This document shows positions 27,585-35,771 of a stretch of 64,000 nucleotides of DNA, in pieces. The translations under genes and the position numbers were made by a program. The notes under the pieces are model-generated. The model saw only the letters and a program-made list of their open reading frames with translations, searched no databases and had not been told where the DNA came from. How positions within the stretch are numbered: the first letter of the stretch is position 1; every line of letters starts with the position of its first letter. The DNA lies in NCBI GenBank assembly GCA_046704385.1, contig JBJKSB010000091.1:1-64000 (forward strand), read 5' to 3'. Source of the DNA: GH45 sp046704385. Lineage in GTDB: Bacteria > Bacteroidota > Bacteroidia > Bacteroidales > SZUA-534.

Positions 27585-28571
27585 ATGAAAAGGTATAAAC
27601 TATTGATAATATTTGCGTTAGCAATATTAGGATCATGCAACGATCCGAATAATAAACCTGCTTTAACTGAAATAAATACACGGGTAAATTCTATAGCTAT
27701 TGACAAAGACAATGTAAAATGGATTGCAACCAATGAGTACCTTTATAAAAGTGTTGATGGGGGTTTTGAAAAAGTTGAACTTAAATCCACCGGTAAAATA
27801 AATTATTTATTCTATGAAGAGAATGAAAACCAACTCTGGATTGGAATGGATGATAAACTAATAAAAGCTGATATTTCTGATAATGGCTTAACGGAACAAG
27901 AAATTGACAATGAAAACCTTAGCAATCCAAAGGTGAATGCCCTGCATATTGATGCTGGTTTAATCCGCTGGTTTGGAACAAATAAGGGAATAAGCCTGAA
28001 CCACGGCGACACTTGGAAAAAGGATAGTTTTAGTATAAATGCATTAAATGATATAAGTGCATTGGATGTTGAAAAATTCAGCATCAACTCAATAGCAAGC
28101 TGGGATGGCGATTATTATTTTGCCACTAACGGACACAAATTATATCGGACTTATGATTACAATGATTCAGTTGATGCATTCTCAGGAGCAACTCAATGGG
28201 AATTTCCCTATAATGGGCGATGTCTTACCGATACCATGTTTGTAGTTTTTGTAGATAAAGCAGGCTCGCAGTGGATGGGTGGAAAAGAAGGCATACAGGT
28301 TCACAGCGGTCATGATCCGAAAAATCCGGGAGCTTTAATCTATTATCACGATGAACTTCCGGATACTTATATATTAGCTATAAATCAGGCACCTGATGGA
28401 AATATCTGGGTCGGCACCCGAAAAGGGCTGGCTGTTTTTAATGGCACAACCTGGCAGACAATTACCCAGGACCTGCCTGATTTAAATATTACCTCCATTG
28501 CCTTTGACAAAGATGGAAGTGCCTGGGTGGGAACCAAAGCCGGGTTAGTAAACCTGAAATCACGGGTATAA
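27585..28571 (+). CDS. Two-component-propeller lipoprotein without kinase
   Basis: 328 residues with a lipoprotein signal (AILGSC, Cys about 18). The rest is a beta-propeller of the same blade type as HTCS sensors: VNSIAIDKDNVKWIATNE, NALHIDAGLIRWFGTNKG, NQAPDGNIWVGTRKGLAVFN and SIAFDKDGSAWVGTKAGLVN. No membrane helix or kinase follows, so it is a free periplasmic or surface propeller. It may bind oligosaccharide or act as an accessory sensor. That is inference from its position between the HTCS-linked operon and GH3. The stop codon lies inside a palindromic element. Confidence 0.85.
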   Translation: MKRYKLLIIFALAILGSCNDPNNKPALTEINTRVNSIAIDKDNVKWIATNEYLYKSVDGGFEKVELKSTGKINYLFYEENENQLWIGMDDKLIKADISDNGLTEQEIDNENLSNPKVNALHIDAGLIRWFGTNKGISLNHGDTWKKDSFSINALNDISALDVEKFSINSIASWDGDYYFATNGHKLYRTYDYNDSVDAFSGATQWEFPYNGRCLTDTMFVVFVDKAGSQWMGGKEGIQVHSGHDPKNPGALIYYHDELPDTYILAINQAPDGNIWVGTRKGLAVFNGTTWQTITQDLPDLNITSIAFDKDGSAWVGTKAGLVNLKSRV

Positions 28572-28628
28572 TACCCCAAAGCAAGCTTTGGAAACTATTC
28601 CGCAACAGAGCTACGGGGTATTATACCC
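28564..28628. repeat. Compound palindromic element
   Basis: A perfect 14-bp inverted repeat, GGGTATAATACCCC (28564-28577) and GGGGTATTATACCC (28615-28628), encloses a second perfect hairpin CCAAAGC-AA-GCTTTGG (28576-28591). It overlaps the end of the preceding gene. It lacks a T run, so it is not a standard terminator. It may be a dispersed hairpin repeat. Confidence 0.7.
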
Positions 28629-28720
28629 TCCGCCAAAGGCGGGATTGTTCAACTAACAAATTTCAATGCACTTCGTTTTTGAAATTTGAGTTTCACGAAT
28701 AAAAACTAATATCAGAACCT

Positions 28721-31345
28721 ATGAACCTTTTATTTAAACTTTTATCAGAAAAGAAGGCATTACTGTTAGCAGTTGGTCTTTTAACAATTACACATGTATT
28801 TGGTCAAATTTACCCCTATCAGGATCCAACTTTGAATTCTGAAGACCGGGCAAAAGATCTTATTTCTCGCTTAACTTTAACGGAAAAAGCGACTTTAATG
28901 TGCGATATTTCAGAAGCTGTTCCCCGTCTTGAAATAAAAAAGTTCAACTGGTGGAGCGAAGCTTTGCACGGGTTGGCAAACAACGATAAGGTAACAGTTT
29001 TTCCCGAACCCATAGGAATAGCTGCTTCGTTCGATGATAATCTGGTTTACCAGGTTTTTAATGCAGTTTCAGACGAAACCCGCGCCAAATATAATGAAGC
29101 GGTTAAAAACGGACAGGAAAACCGGCGTTTTCTGAGCCTTTCGGTATGGACACCAAATATCAATATTTTCAGGGATCCACGCTGGGGTCGCGGACAGGAA
29201 ACATATGGCGAAGACCCTTACCTGACTTCCCGGATGGGTACTTCGGTTGTAAAAGGCTTACAGGGACCATCGGATGCCAAATACCGAAAACTACTGGCCT
29301 GCGCCAAGCATTACGCAGTTCATTCAGGCCCCGAATGGAGCCGACATACACTGAATCTCAATAATATAGATCCCCGGGACCTTTGGGAAACCTATTTACC
29401 GGCATTCAAATCCTTGGTTCAGGATGCCGGGGTTCGTGAAGTAATGTGTGCTTATCAGCGTTTGGACGATGAACCCTGTTGCGGAAGTACACGCCTGTTG
29501 CAAACCATTTTGCGTGACGACTGGGGTTTTAAATACCTGGTAGTTTCTGATTGCGGTGCTATTGCCGATTTCTGGCAAAATCACAAAGTATCTTCCGATG
29601 CCACCCATGCCGCTGCAAAAGGTGTACTTGCCGGTACCGATGTTGAATGTGGATTTGGATACGCTTTTAGTAACTTACCGGAAGATGTAAAAAGGGGATT
29701 AATCTCAGAGAAGGAAATCGACAAACATCTTGAACGTGTACTTACCGGCCGGTTCGACCTGGGCGAGATGGATGATGATGACCTGGTGCCGTGGACTAAA
29801 ATTCCCATCACGGTAGTAAATTCCAATGAGCACAAACAACTTGCTCTTAAAATGGCACAAGAATCTATGACGCTATTGCAAAATAAAAACAACATACTGC
29901 CCTTATCAAAATCACTGGCAAAAGTCGCCGTTATCGGGCCTAACGCCGATGATGCACCCATGATGTGGGGAAATTACAACGGGGTTCCATTCAAAACAAT
30001 CACGATACTCGAAGGGATAAAAAATAAACTTGGAGCTGCAAAAATATTTTATGATAAAGGCTGCGACCTTGTGGAAGATAAAGTAACCGAAAGCTATTTC
30101 AATAACTGTTCGTTTGATGGAAAAAAAGGACTTAAAGCCACCTATTGGAATAATGGCGACTTTAAAGGCGATCCGATGAAAACGGAACAAATAACCAATC
30201 CGATGAAACTGACAACGGCAGGTCAGCATGAATTTGCCGACGGAGTACCACTTACAAATTTTTCAGCTGTGTACCAGACCGAATTCGTGCCTGCTAATGA
30301 TGAAGAAATTGTATTTAAGTTTGGTTCAACCGGCTTTTTCGAGCTACTAGTTAACACCGATACACTCATAAGTTATAATAACTGGAGAACCGTTCCATCC
30401 AGGATCCCTTATAAGGTTGAAAAAGGGAAAAAATACCACATTGTCCTGAATTATGCCCAGAGGTATGACTGGCAGGCCAACCTGGATTTCAATTTTGGTA
30501 AAGAAGTTGAAGTTAATTACAACGATCTGATTAATAAGCTAAAAGGAATTGATATTGTCGTATTTGCAGGTGGCCTTTCTACCCAGGTTGAAGGTGAAGA
30601 AATGCCTGTCCAACTTCCGGGTTTTAAAGGGGGCGACCGTACCAATATTGAACTTCCGGCATCACAAAGGAAATGCATTGAGGCTCTCAAAAACGCAGGA
30701 AAAAAAATTGTACTTGTAAACTGCTCGGGCTCCGCCATTGGAATGGTGCCTGAAACCAAAAGTTGCGACGCTATTCTCCAGGCATGGTATGGTGGTGAAT
30801 CAGGAGGTCAGGCTATTGCAGATGTTTTGTTTGGCGATTACAATCCATCAGGAAAATTACCCATAACATTTTATAAAAATATTGATCAATTGCCCGATTT
30901 CGAGGATTACTCCATGAAAGGCAGAACGTATCGTTTTATGTCCGATCCCCTATTCCCGTTTGGTTTTGGTTTAAGTTACACCACGTTTAATATTGGTGAA
31001 GCAAATATCGACAAAACCAGCCTGAACAATGGTGAATCGGTTGAACTTACCGTACCCGTAAGCAACACCGGCAAACTTGACGGTACTGAAATTGTACAGG
31101 TTTATGTGCACAAGGAAAATGACACGGATGGACCGATTAAAACCCTGAAAGGATTTCAACGGGTTTCAGTTGCTGCCGGTAAATCAGCGAAAGCCAACAT
31201 TAGCCTTCCTTTCAAATCGTTTGAATTTTATAACAGGGAAAGCGGCAAAATGGAAGTTACTGACGGAAACTATGAAATATTATACGGTACCAGCTCAGCT
31301 GATAAGGATTTGAAAAAAATCATGGTCAGTATTAGTCAAAAATAA
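28721..31345 (+). CDS. GH3 beta-xylosidase-like enzyme with PA14 insertion
   Basis: 874 residues with a signal peptide (cleavage near VFG-Q). The GH3 N-domain carries nucleophile D277 in YLVVSDCGAIADFW and the binding motif LACAKHYAVHSGPEWSRH. The GH3 C-domain is interrupted by a PA14 module (about 455-590, KGLKATYWNNGDFKGDPMKT) and followed by a fibronectin type III-like domain (about 770-870). The N-terminal FNWWSEALHG and EDPYLTSRMG fit the xylan 1,4-beta-xylosidase branch. It releases xylose (perhaps also arabinose) from non-reducing ends and completes the arabinoxylan pathway encoded upstream. It is apparently monocistronic. Confidence 0.94.
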   Translation: MNLLFKLLSEKKALLLAVGLLTITHVFGQIYPYQDPTLNSEDRAKDLISRLTLTEKATLMCDISEAVPRLEIKKFNWWSEALHGLANNDKVTVFPEPIGIAASFDDNLVYQVFNAVSDETRAKYNEAVKNGQENRRFLSLSVWTPNINIFRDPRWGRGQETYGEDPYLTSRMGTSVVKGLQGPSDAKYRKLLACAKHYAVHSGPEWSRHTLNLNNIDPRDLWETYLPAFKSLVQDAGVREVMCAYQRLDDEPCCGSTRLLQTILRDDWGFKYLVVSDCGAIADFWQNHKVSSDATHAAAKGVLAGTDVECGFGYAFSNLPEDVKRGLISEKEIDKHLERVLTGRFDLGEMDDDDLVPWTKIPITVVNSNEHKQLALKMAQESMTLLQNKNNILPLSKSLAKVAVIGPNADDAPMMWGNYNGVPFKTITILEGIKNKLGAAKIFYDKGCDLVEDKVTESYFNNCSFDGKKGLKATYWNNGDFKGDPMKTEQITNPMKLTTAGQHEFADGVPLTNFSAVYQTEFVPANDEEIVFKFGSTGFFELLVNTDTLISYNNWRTVPSRIPYKVEKGKKYHIVLNYAQRYDWQANLDFNFGKEVEVNYNDLINKLKGIDIVVFAGGLSTQVEGEEMPVQLPGFKGGDRTNIELPASQRKCIEALKNAGKKIVLVNCSGSAIGMVPETKSCDAILQAWYGGESGGQAIADVLFGDYNPSGKLPITFYKNIDQLPDFEDYSMKGRTYRFMSDPLFPFGFGLSYTTFNIGEANIDKTSLNNGESVELTVPVSNTGKLDGTEIVQVYVHKENDTDGPIKTLKGFQRVSVAAGKSAKANISLPFKSFEFYNRESGKMEVTDGNYEILYGTSSADKDLKKIMVSISQK

Positions 31346-31459
31346 AACTTACTACTTGAAAATGCTTTTTTCAAATCTGGTTTGACACAAGGAATTTATT
31401 AACTAATTCTATAGTATGTTATTTTGTACATTTCGTCTCTAAAACTTTTAATCAGCTAA

Positions 31460-32503
31460 ATGAAGTTCGCGCCCATCAGAGATACCGGAATCAGTCTGCC
31501 TCAACTTATATTTGGTACGAGTGCTCTTGGAAACCTTTACAATGCTCTTGATTATAAAACAAAGAAAGATATTGTCAGGAATTTCTTCGGAGCAATGCCC
31601 GGCAGGCCGGTGGTTTTGGATAGCGCCGGTAAATATGGCGCAGGAATGGCTCTTGAGTCATTAGGTAAATTACTTGAAGAGCTTAACATAGACCCTCCAG
31701 ATATTTTAATAAGCAATAAACTGGGATGGCTTCGAACAGAATTAAAAACTGCTGAGCCCACTTTTGAAAAAGGTGTTTGGAAAGGTTTAACCAACGATGC
31801 TGAACAGGACATTAGCTACGATGGAATTTTGAAATGTTGGCAACAGGGGAATAAAATGTTGGGTGAAAAATATAAACCTAAACTGGTTTCTGTTCACGAT
31901 CCGGATGAATATATGGACGCAGCCAGTGACCCGCAGGACAGAGAGCGTAGATTCTCCTCAATTATCGAAGCCTATCGTGCCTTATCGGAATTAAAATCAA
32001 AAAGTTTGGTTAAAGCTGTTGGTATTGGTTCCAAAAAATGGAAAATCGTTAAAGAACTTTCAACGGAAATAAACTTCGACTGGGTTATGATTGCCAATAG
32101 CCTTACTATATTTGATCACCCAAAAGAACTTTGTGAATTTATTTCGCAATTACAGGCTAAAGGGATATTAGTAATTAACTCAGCCGTTTTTAATGCCGGG
32201 TTCCTCGTAGGGGGCGATTATTTCAATTACGTGAAAATTGACAAAACTGATAGCAAAACAAAACACATTTTTGAATGGAGGGAAAAATTCTTTCAACTCT
32301 GCAAAAAACATGCGATAGATCCTTCGCATGCCTGCATCCAGTTTGGTTTAAGTCATCCGGGAGTTTCATCAGTAGCATTAAATACGTCAAAAGTTGAAAA
32401 TATTTCAAAGAATGTTTGGCAGGTTACACATCCTGTGCCTAAAGATTTTTTTGCGGATATGAAATTGCAGGGATTAATTGACAGGGATTATGAGTGGGTT
32501 TAA
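31460..32503 (+). CDS. Aldo/keto reductase, aldose 1-dehydrogenase-like
   Basis: 347 residues with the aldo-keto reductase barrel: FGTSALGNLYNALD near the start, the catalytic-region VLDSAGKYGAGMALESLGK (Asp/Tyr), and a C-terminal cofactor region HPGVSSVALNTSKVENI. It resembles the D-threo-aldose / L-fucose 1-dehydrogenase (and plant L-galactose dehydrogenase) branch, which oxidises a sugar to its lactone with NAD(P). A lactonase and a Zn-dehydrogenase follow on the same strand, supporting a non-phosphorylative sugar oxidation set. The substrate cannot be read from the sequence. Confidence 0.85.
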   Translation: MKFAPIRDTGISLPQLIFGTSALGNLYNALDYKTKKDIVRNFFGAMPGRPVVLDSAGKYGAGMALESLGKLLEELNIDPPDILISNKLGWLRTELKTAEPTFEKGVWKGLTNDAEQDISYDGILKCWQQGNKMLGEKYKPKLVSVHDPDEYMDAASDPQDRERRFSSIIEAYRALSELKSKSLVKAVGIGSKKWKIVKELSTEINFDWVMIANSLTIFDHPKELCEFISQLQAKGILVINSAVFNAGFLVGGDYFNYVKIDKTDSKTKHIFEWREKFFQLCKKHAIDPSHACIQFGLSHPGVSSVALNTSKVENISKNVWQVTHPVPKDFFADMKLQGLIDRDYEWV

Positions 32504-32533
32504 AGTTATTGAGAATTCAAATAAAAAATGAAC

Positions 32534-32570
32534 TTAATCGGGGCGCGACTAGTAGTCGCACTCCGATTAA
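32534..32570. repeat. Long perfect hairpin between dehydrogenase genes
   Basis: Outer arms TTAATCGG/CCGATTAA (32534-32541 and 32563-32570) surround an inner palindrome GCGACTA-G-TAGTCGC (32545-32559). No T tract follows. It lies in the 83-bp gap between the aldo/keto reductase and the Zn-dehydrogenase and may be a dispersed element or a processing/attenuation hairpin. Confidence 0.7.
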
Positions 32571-32586
32571 TTGAAAATAAAATACT

Positions 32587-33639
32587 ATGAAAGCAGCGGT
32601 TTTAGAACAATATGGAATGTTTGAATGGAAATCGGTGGACAAACCGAAACCAGATGACCATGAAGTTTTGGTAAAAGTAGGTTTTGCCGGGATTTGTGGC
32701 AGCGATCAGCACATTTTCAAGGGAGAATTTGATCCGCGAACACCAATCCCGTTTACACCGGGGCATGAATTCGCGGGTACAGTGGTCGAGGTGGGCAAAC
32801 TTGTTAGCCAGGTTAGTATTGGTGAACAGGTTGCTGTAGATCCAATCAGATGGTGCGGCGAATGCCCTGCATGCAAAATAAAACATTACCCGGCCTGTAC
32901 TTCACTGAAGTTAATTGGAGTGGATATGAACGGCGGATTTGCAGAATATATAAATGTTCCTGAGGATAGCCTTTATAAAGTAGATCCCAAAATTCCGCTC
33001 AGGCATGCTGCACTTATTGAAGTACTTTCAATTGGTTTTCATGCCTGCAATCGTGCCGGTTTAAAACAGGATGATACCGTTGTTATCTGGGGTGCCGGCA
33101 AAGTAGGACAATGTATTCTTCAGGCTGTAAAATCAAAAACCAGCAACACCGTAATATTAGTCGATATCCTGGATCAGCGGCTTCAACATGCCAAAAAATA
33201 TTATCCTGATATTCATATCATCAACGCCCGAGACGAAGATCCAGTGAAGAAATTAATGAACATAACTACAAACAAAGGTGTAGATGTGGCTTTTGAGGCT
33301 ATTGGTCATTTTAGTGAATTAGCCGACCGCGAAAACCCGATACGTAGCTGCATTCAAAGTATCAGAGGTGCCGGAACGGTATGCACATTGGGTCTGGGTA
33401 ATGAGCCAACGCCATTGCTGATGAAAGAATTGATATGGAAAGAGGCAAAAATAATAACATCACGCGTATCGCAGGGTGAATTTGCCGAGACTATCATGCA
33501 TCTGGAAAAAGGTGACCTGAAACCGGATGCACTGATTTCGGACATCATTCACCCGGGCGAAATACAAAAAGCTTTTGAAATGCTGGAAAACGATCCGGCC
33601 AATCATTTAAAGATATTGCTCGATTTCACTTCATTATGA
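32587..33639 (+). CDS. Zinc-dependent medium-chain alcohol/polyol dehydrogenase
   Basis: 350 residues. Catalytic zinc ligands are C37 in GICGSD and H60-E61 in PGHEFAG; structural zinc ligands are C90, C93, C96 and C104; the Rossmann glycine motif is VVIWGAGKVGQ. It belongs to the sorbitol/threonine dehydrogenase-like group and oxidises a secondary alcohol of a sugar or sugar acid with NAD(P). The stop codon overlaps the start of the lactonase gene by 4 bp (ATGA), so the two are translationally coupled and probably act in one pathway, for example on a keto-deoxy sugar acid. Confidence 0.9.
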   Translation: MKAAVLEQYGMFEWKSVDKPKPDDHEVLVKVGFAGICGSDQHIFKGEFDPRTPIPFTPGHEFAGTVVEVGKLVSQVSIGEQVAVDPIRWCGECPACKIKHYPACTSLKLIGVDMNGGFAEYINVPEDSLYKVDPKIPLRHAALIEVLSIGFHACNRAGLKQDDTVVIWGAGKVGQCILQAVKSKTSNTVILVDILDQRLQHAKKYYPDIHIINARDEDPVKKLMNITTNKGVDVAFEAIGHFSELADRENPIRSCIQSIRGAGTVCTLGLGNEPTPLLMKELIWKEAKIITSRVSQGEFAETIMHLEKGDLKPDALISDIIHPGEIQKAFEMLENDPANHLKILLDFTSL

Positions 33640-34469
33640 ACCTGATTGACGCACATCAACATTTCTGGCAGTATAATCCACAGGAATACTCCTGGATTGA
33701 GAATGATATGGAAAAGCTGAAACAAAATTTTCTGCCTGAACATCTCGTTAATGAAATGAAGGTTGTAAATGCAAGCGAGACCATTGCGGTGCAAGCCAGG
33801 CAGACACTTAAGGAGACTAATTGGCTACTTGAACTTGCCGAAAAAAATGATTTCATTAAAGGCGTAGTTGGCTGGGTTGATTTGTGCTCTGACAAAATTG
33901 AAGATCAGCTGATTGAGTTTTCTGCCCATCCGAAATTTGTAGGTGTCAGGCATGTGATACATGATGAACCCGACGAACAATTTATGGCCCGCGTTGACTT
34001 TCAGTTTGGAATAAGCCAATTGCATAAGTATGGTTTAACCTACGACTTGTTACTTTTTCCAAAACATATACAGCTGGCAACAAACCTGGTGCACAAATTT
34101 CCTGAACAGAAATTTGTGCTCGACCATATTGGTAAGCCTGATATAAAAAACAAAAAAACCGAACCCTGGGCTTCGGATATCCGAAAACTAGCAAAATTTC
34201 CCAATGTTTACAGCAAATTGTCAGGCATGGTTACAGAAGCCGATTGGAGCAATTGGGAAGCGAATGATTTTACTTCTTATCTGGATACCGTGTTTGATGC
34301 ATTTGGCCCGAACCGTCTGATGATTGGAAGCGACTGGCCCGTATGCACCATTGCCGGAAGTTATTCATCGATAATGGAAATTGTGATTAATTATATCGCA
34401 AAATTGGATTATTCCACCCGTGAAAAAATATTAGTAAATAATTGTCTGGATTTCTATTTTAACAAATAA
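33636..34469 (+). CDS. Amidohydrolase 2 family lactonase (L-fuconolactonase-like)
   Basis: 277 residues of the amidohydrolase-2 (COG3618) family. Metal and catalytic residues are seen in LIDAHQHFWQY (H7, H9), FVLDHIGKPD and LMIGSDWPVC. Members hydrolyse sugar-acid lactones such as L-fucono- or L-rhamnono-gamma-lactone. It overlaps the Zn-dehydrogenase by 4 bp and follows an aldose dehydrogenase, consistent with dehydrogenase -> lactonase steps. No matching dehydratase or aldolase is present in the window. Confidence 0.88.
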   Translation: MNLIDAHQHFWQYNPQEYSWIENDMEKLKQNFLPEHLVNEMKVVNASETIAVQARQTLKETNWLLELAEKNDFIKGVVGWVDLCSDKIEDQLIEFSAHPKFVGVRHVIHDEPDEQFMARVDFQFGISQLHKYGLTYDLLLFPKHIQLATNLVHKFPEQKFVLDHIGKPDIKNKKTEPWASDIRKLAKFPNVYSKLSGMVTEADWSNWEANDFTSYLDTVFDAFGPNRLMIGSDWPVCTIAGSYSSIMEIVINYIAKLDYSTREKILVNNCLDFYFNK

Positions 34470-34507
34470 ATAAGATATCTTAAACTAATTTTAGTTAAGC
34501 AAACCCT

Positions 34508-34984
34508 ATGGACGACCGACGCGAAAGAATTGAAAACCTTCCGATATACAAAAAGGGCAAAGAAATTTTGGATGTGATATTACAAATTACCAACCTGATT
34601 GAAGACGATGACGACATGCTGGCACATATAAAAGGCGATTTAATTGCGGATGCAGCCTTACTTACCGTCAAAGTTGCCGGGGCAGAATCGGGTGAATTGT
34701 ATGACCTAAAAATGGAAAATGCTGCCATTATCCGAAAAGCTGCCCGCGATTTAATGATCCAGAATCATTCGCTGGAAATGTTTGGTTTTAAATATGTTGA
34801 CTATTACCAGATGGTGCGTGATTTAATTGAAGAATATCGTTTACTGTTTATCGACTGGGTGGCCGGTTTCGATAAATGGAATTATATTATTGACCGCTGG
34901 GGTTTGTTTAACCCGCCCGGCGTAGGACCTTTTGACAAAGACCCTGATGATGATATTCCAAATTCTGATTTCGATCTTGAATAA
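34508..34984 (+). CDS. Conserved hypothetical, helical protein with acidic tail
   Basis: 158 residues, no signal peptide, predicted mostly alpha-helical with four or five amphipathic helices (NLPIYKKGKEILDVILQITN through LIEEYRLLFIDWVAGF). It ends in a strongly acidic DKDPDDDIPNSDFDLE tail. The length and helical pattern are typical of small Bacteroidota proteins of unknown function. I do not recognise a defined family. It lies 38 bp after the lactonase and could be co-transcribed, but no link to sugar metabolism is visible. Confidence 0.7.
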   Translation: MDDRRERIENLPIYKKGKEILDVILQITNLIEDDDDMLAHIKGDLIADAALLTVKVAGAESGELYDLKMENAAIIRKAARDLMIQNHSLEMFGFKYVDYYQMVRDLIEEYRLLFIDWVAGFDKWNYIIDRWGLFNPPGVGPFDKDPDDDIPNSDFDLE

Positions 34985-35069
34985 ATTATTCACTCTCCGT
35001 CTAGCCTAAGGCTAGAACACCTCTCCCAGGAAAGGATACAAAAGATTAAGATTAATAAAATTATAAAAG

Positions 35070-35690
35070 ATGCAAAAAACAAAATCATACTCTGAAATTT
35101 CGGCTATTCTGGCAAAAAAGGATGCGGTAATGAAAAAGATTATTGCCTCTGTAATAAGGGAATTAAAACCAACACCAAGCGTCGATATTTATCTTGCTTT
35201 AATGGAGTCTATTGCCTCTCAACAACTTTCAATCAAAGTGGTGGAGGTTATCTGGAAACGGTTTACCGATTTATTTTCCGATGGGTACCCGCATGCTAAA
35301 CAGGTACTCGCCTTTTCCGATCAGGAATTGCGAAGTGTTGGCTTGTCAAATTCTAAAGTTAAATATATTAAGAATGTAGCCGAATTTTCAATTACCAACA
35401 ATATCTCATTCGATTACCTGGATAAAATGTCGGATGATGAAATTATAAAATACCTTACACAGATAAAAGGCGTTGGAGCCTGGACAGTACAAATGATTTT
35501 AATGTTTCCCATGGACCGCCCTAATGTTTTTCCGGTTGATGATTTCGGCATACAAAGTCATATGAAACACTGGTATAAAATAAATCTGGAAAAGAAAGAA
35601 CTAAGAAACCGGCTTATTGAGATCTCAGAAAAATGGAACCCATACAAAACACTTGCCTGCAAATACTTATGGGCATCGAAGGATCAATAA
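35070..35690 (+). CDS. HhH-GPD DNA glycosylase, AlkA / 3-methyladenine type
   Basis: 206 residues, the size of a minimal AlkA-type glycosylase. The helix-hairpin-helix is LTQIKGVGAWTVQMILMF and the catalytic Asp follows in VFPVDDFGIQ. An early SIASQQLSIK matches the ALxxQQIS substrate-pocket helix. It removes alkylated bases in base-excision repair. It has no iron-sulfur cluster cysteines. A gap of about 85 bp separates it from the previous gene, and it converges with the TPR-SpoIIE gene. Confidence 0.92.
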   Translation: MQKTKSYSEISAILAKKDAVMKKIIASVIRELKPTPSVDIYLALMESIASQQLSIKVVEVIWKRFTDLFSDGYPHAKQVLAFSDQELRSVGLSNSKVKYIKNVAEFSITNNISFDYLDKMSDDEIIKYLTQIKGVGAWTVQMILMFPMDRPNVFPVDDFGIQSHMKHWYKINLEKKELRNRLIEISEKWNPYKTLACKYLWASKDQ

Positions 35691-35771
35691 ATATTTAGCA
35701 ACTATTCGTTGCATTTGTGAGATGAATTGGCTCCAAAAGAAAAATAACAGTTTAATTTATTTTCTTTACTA

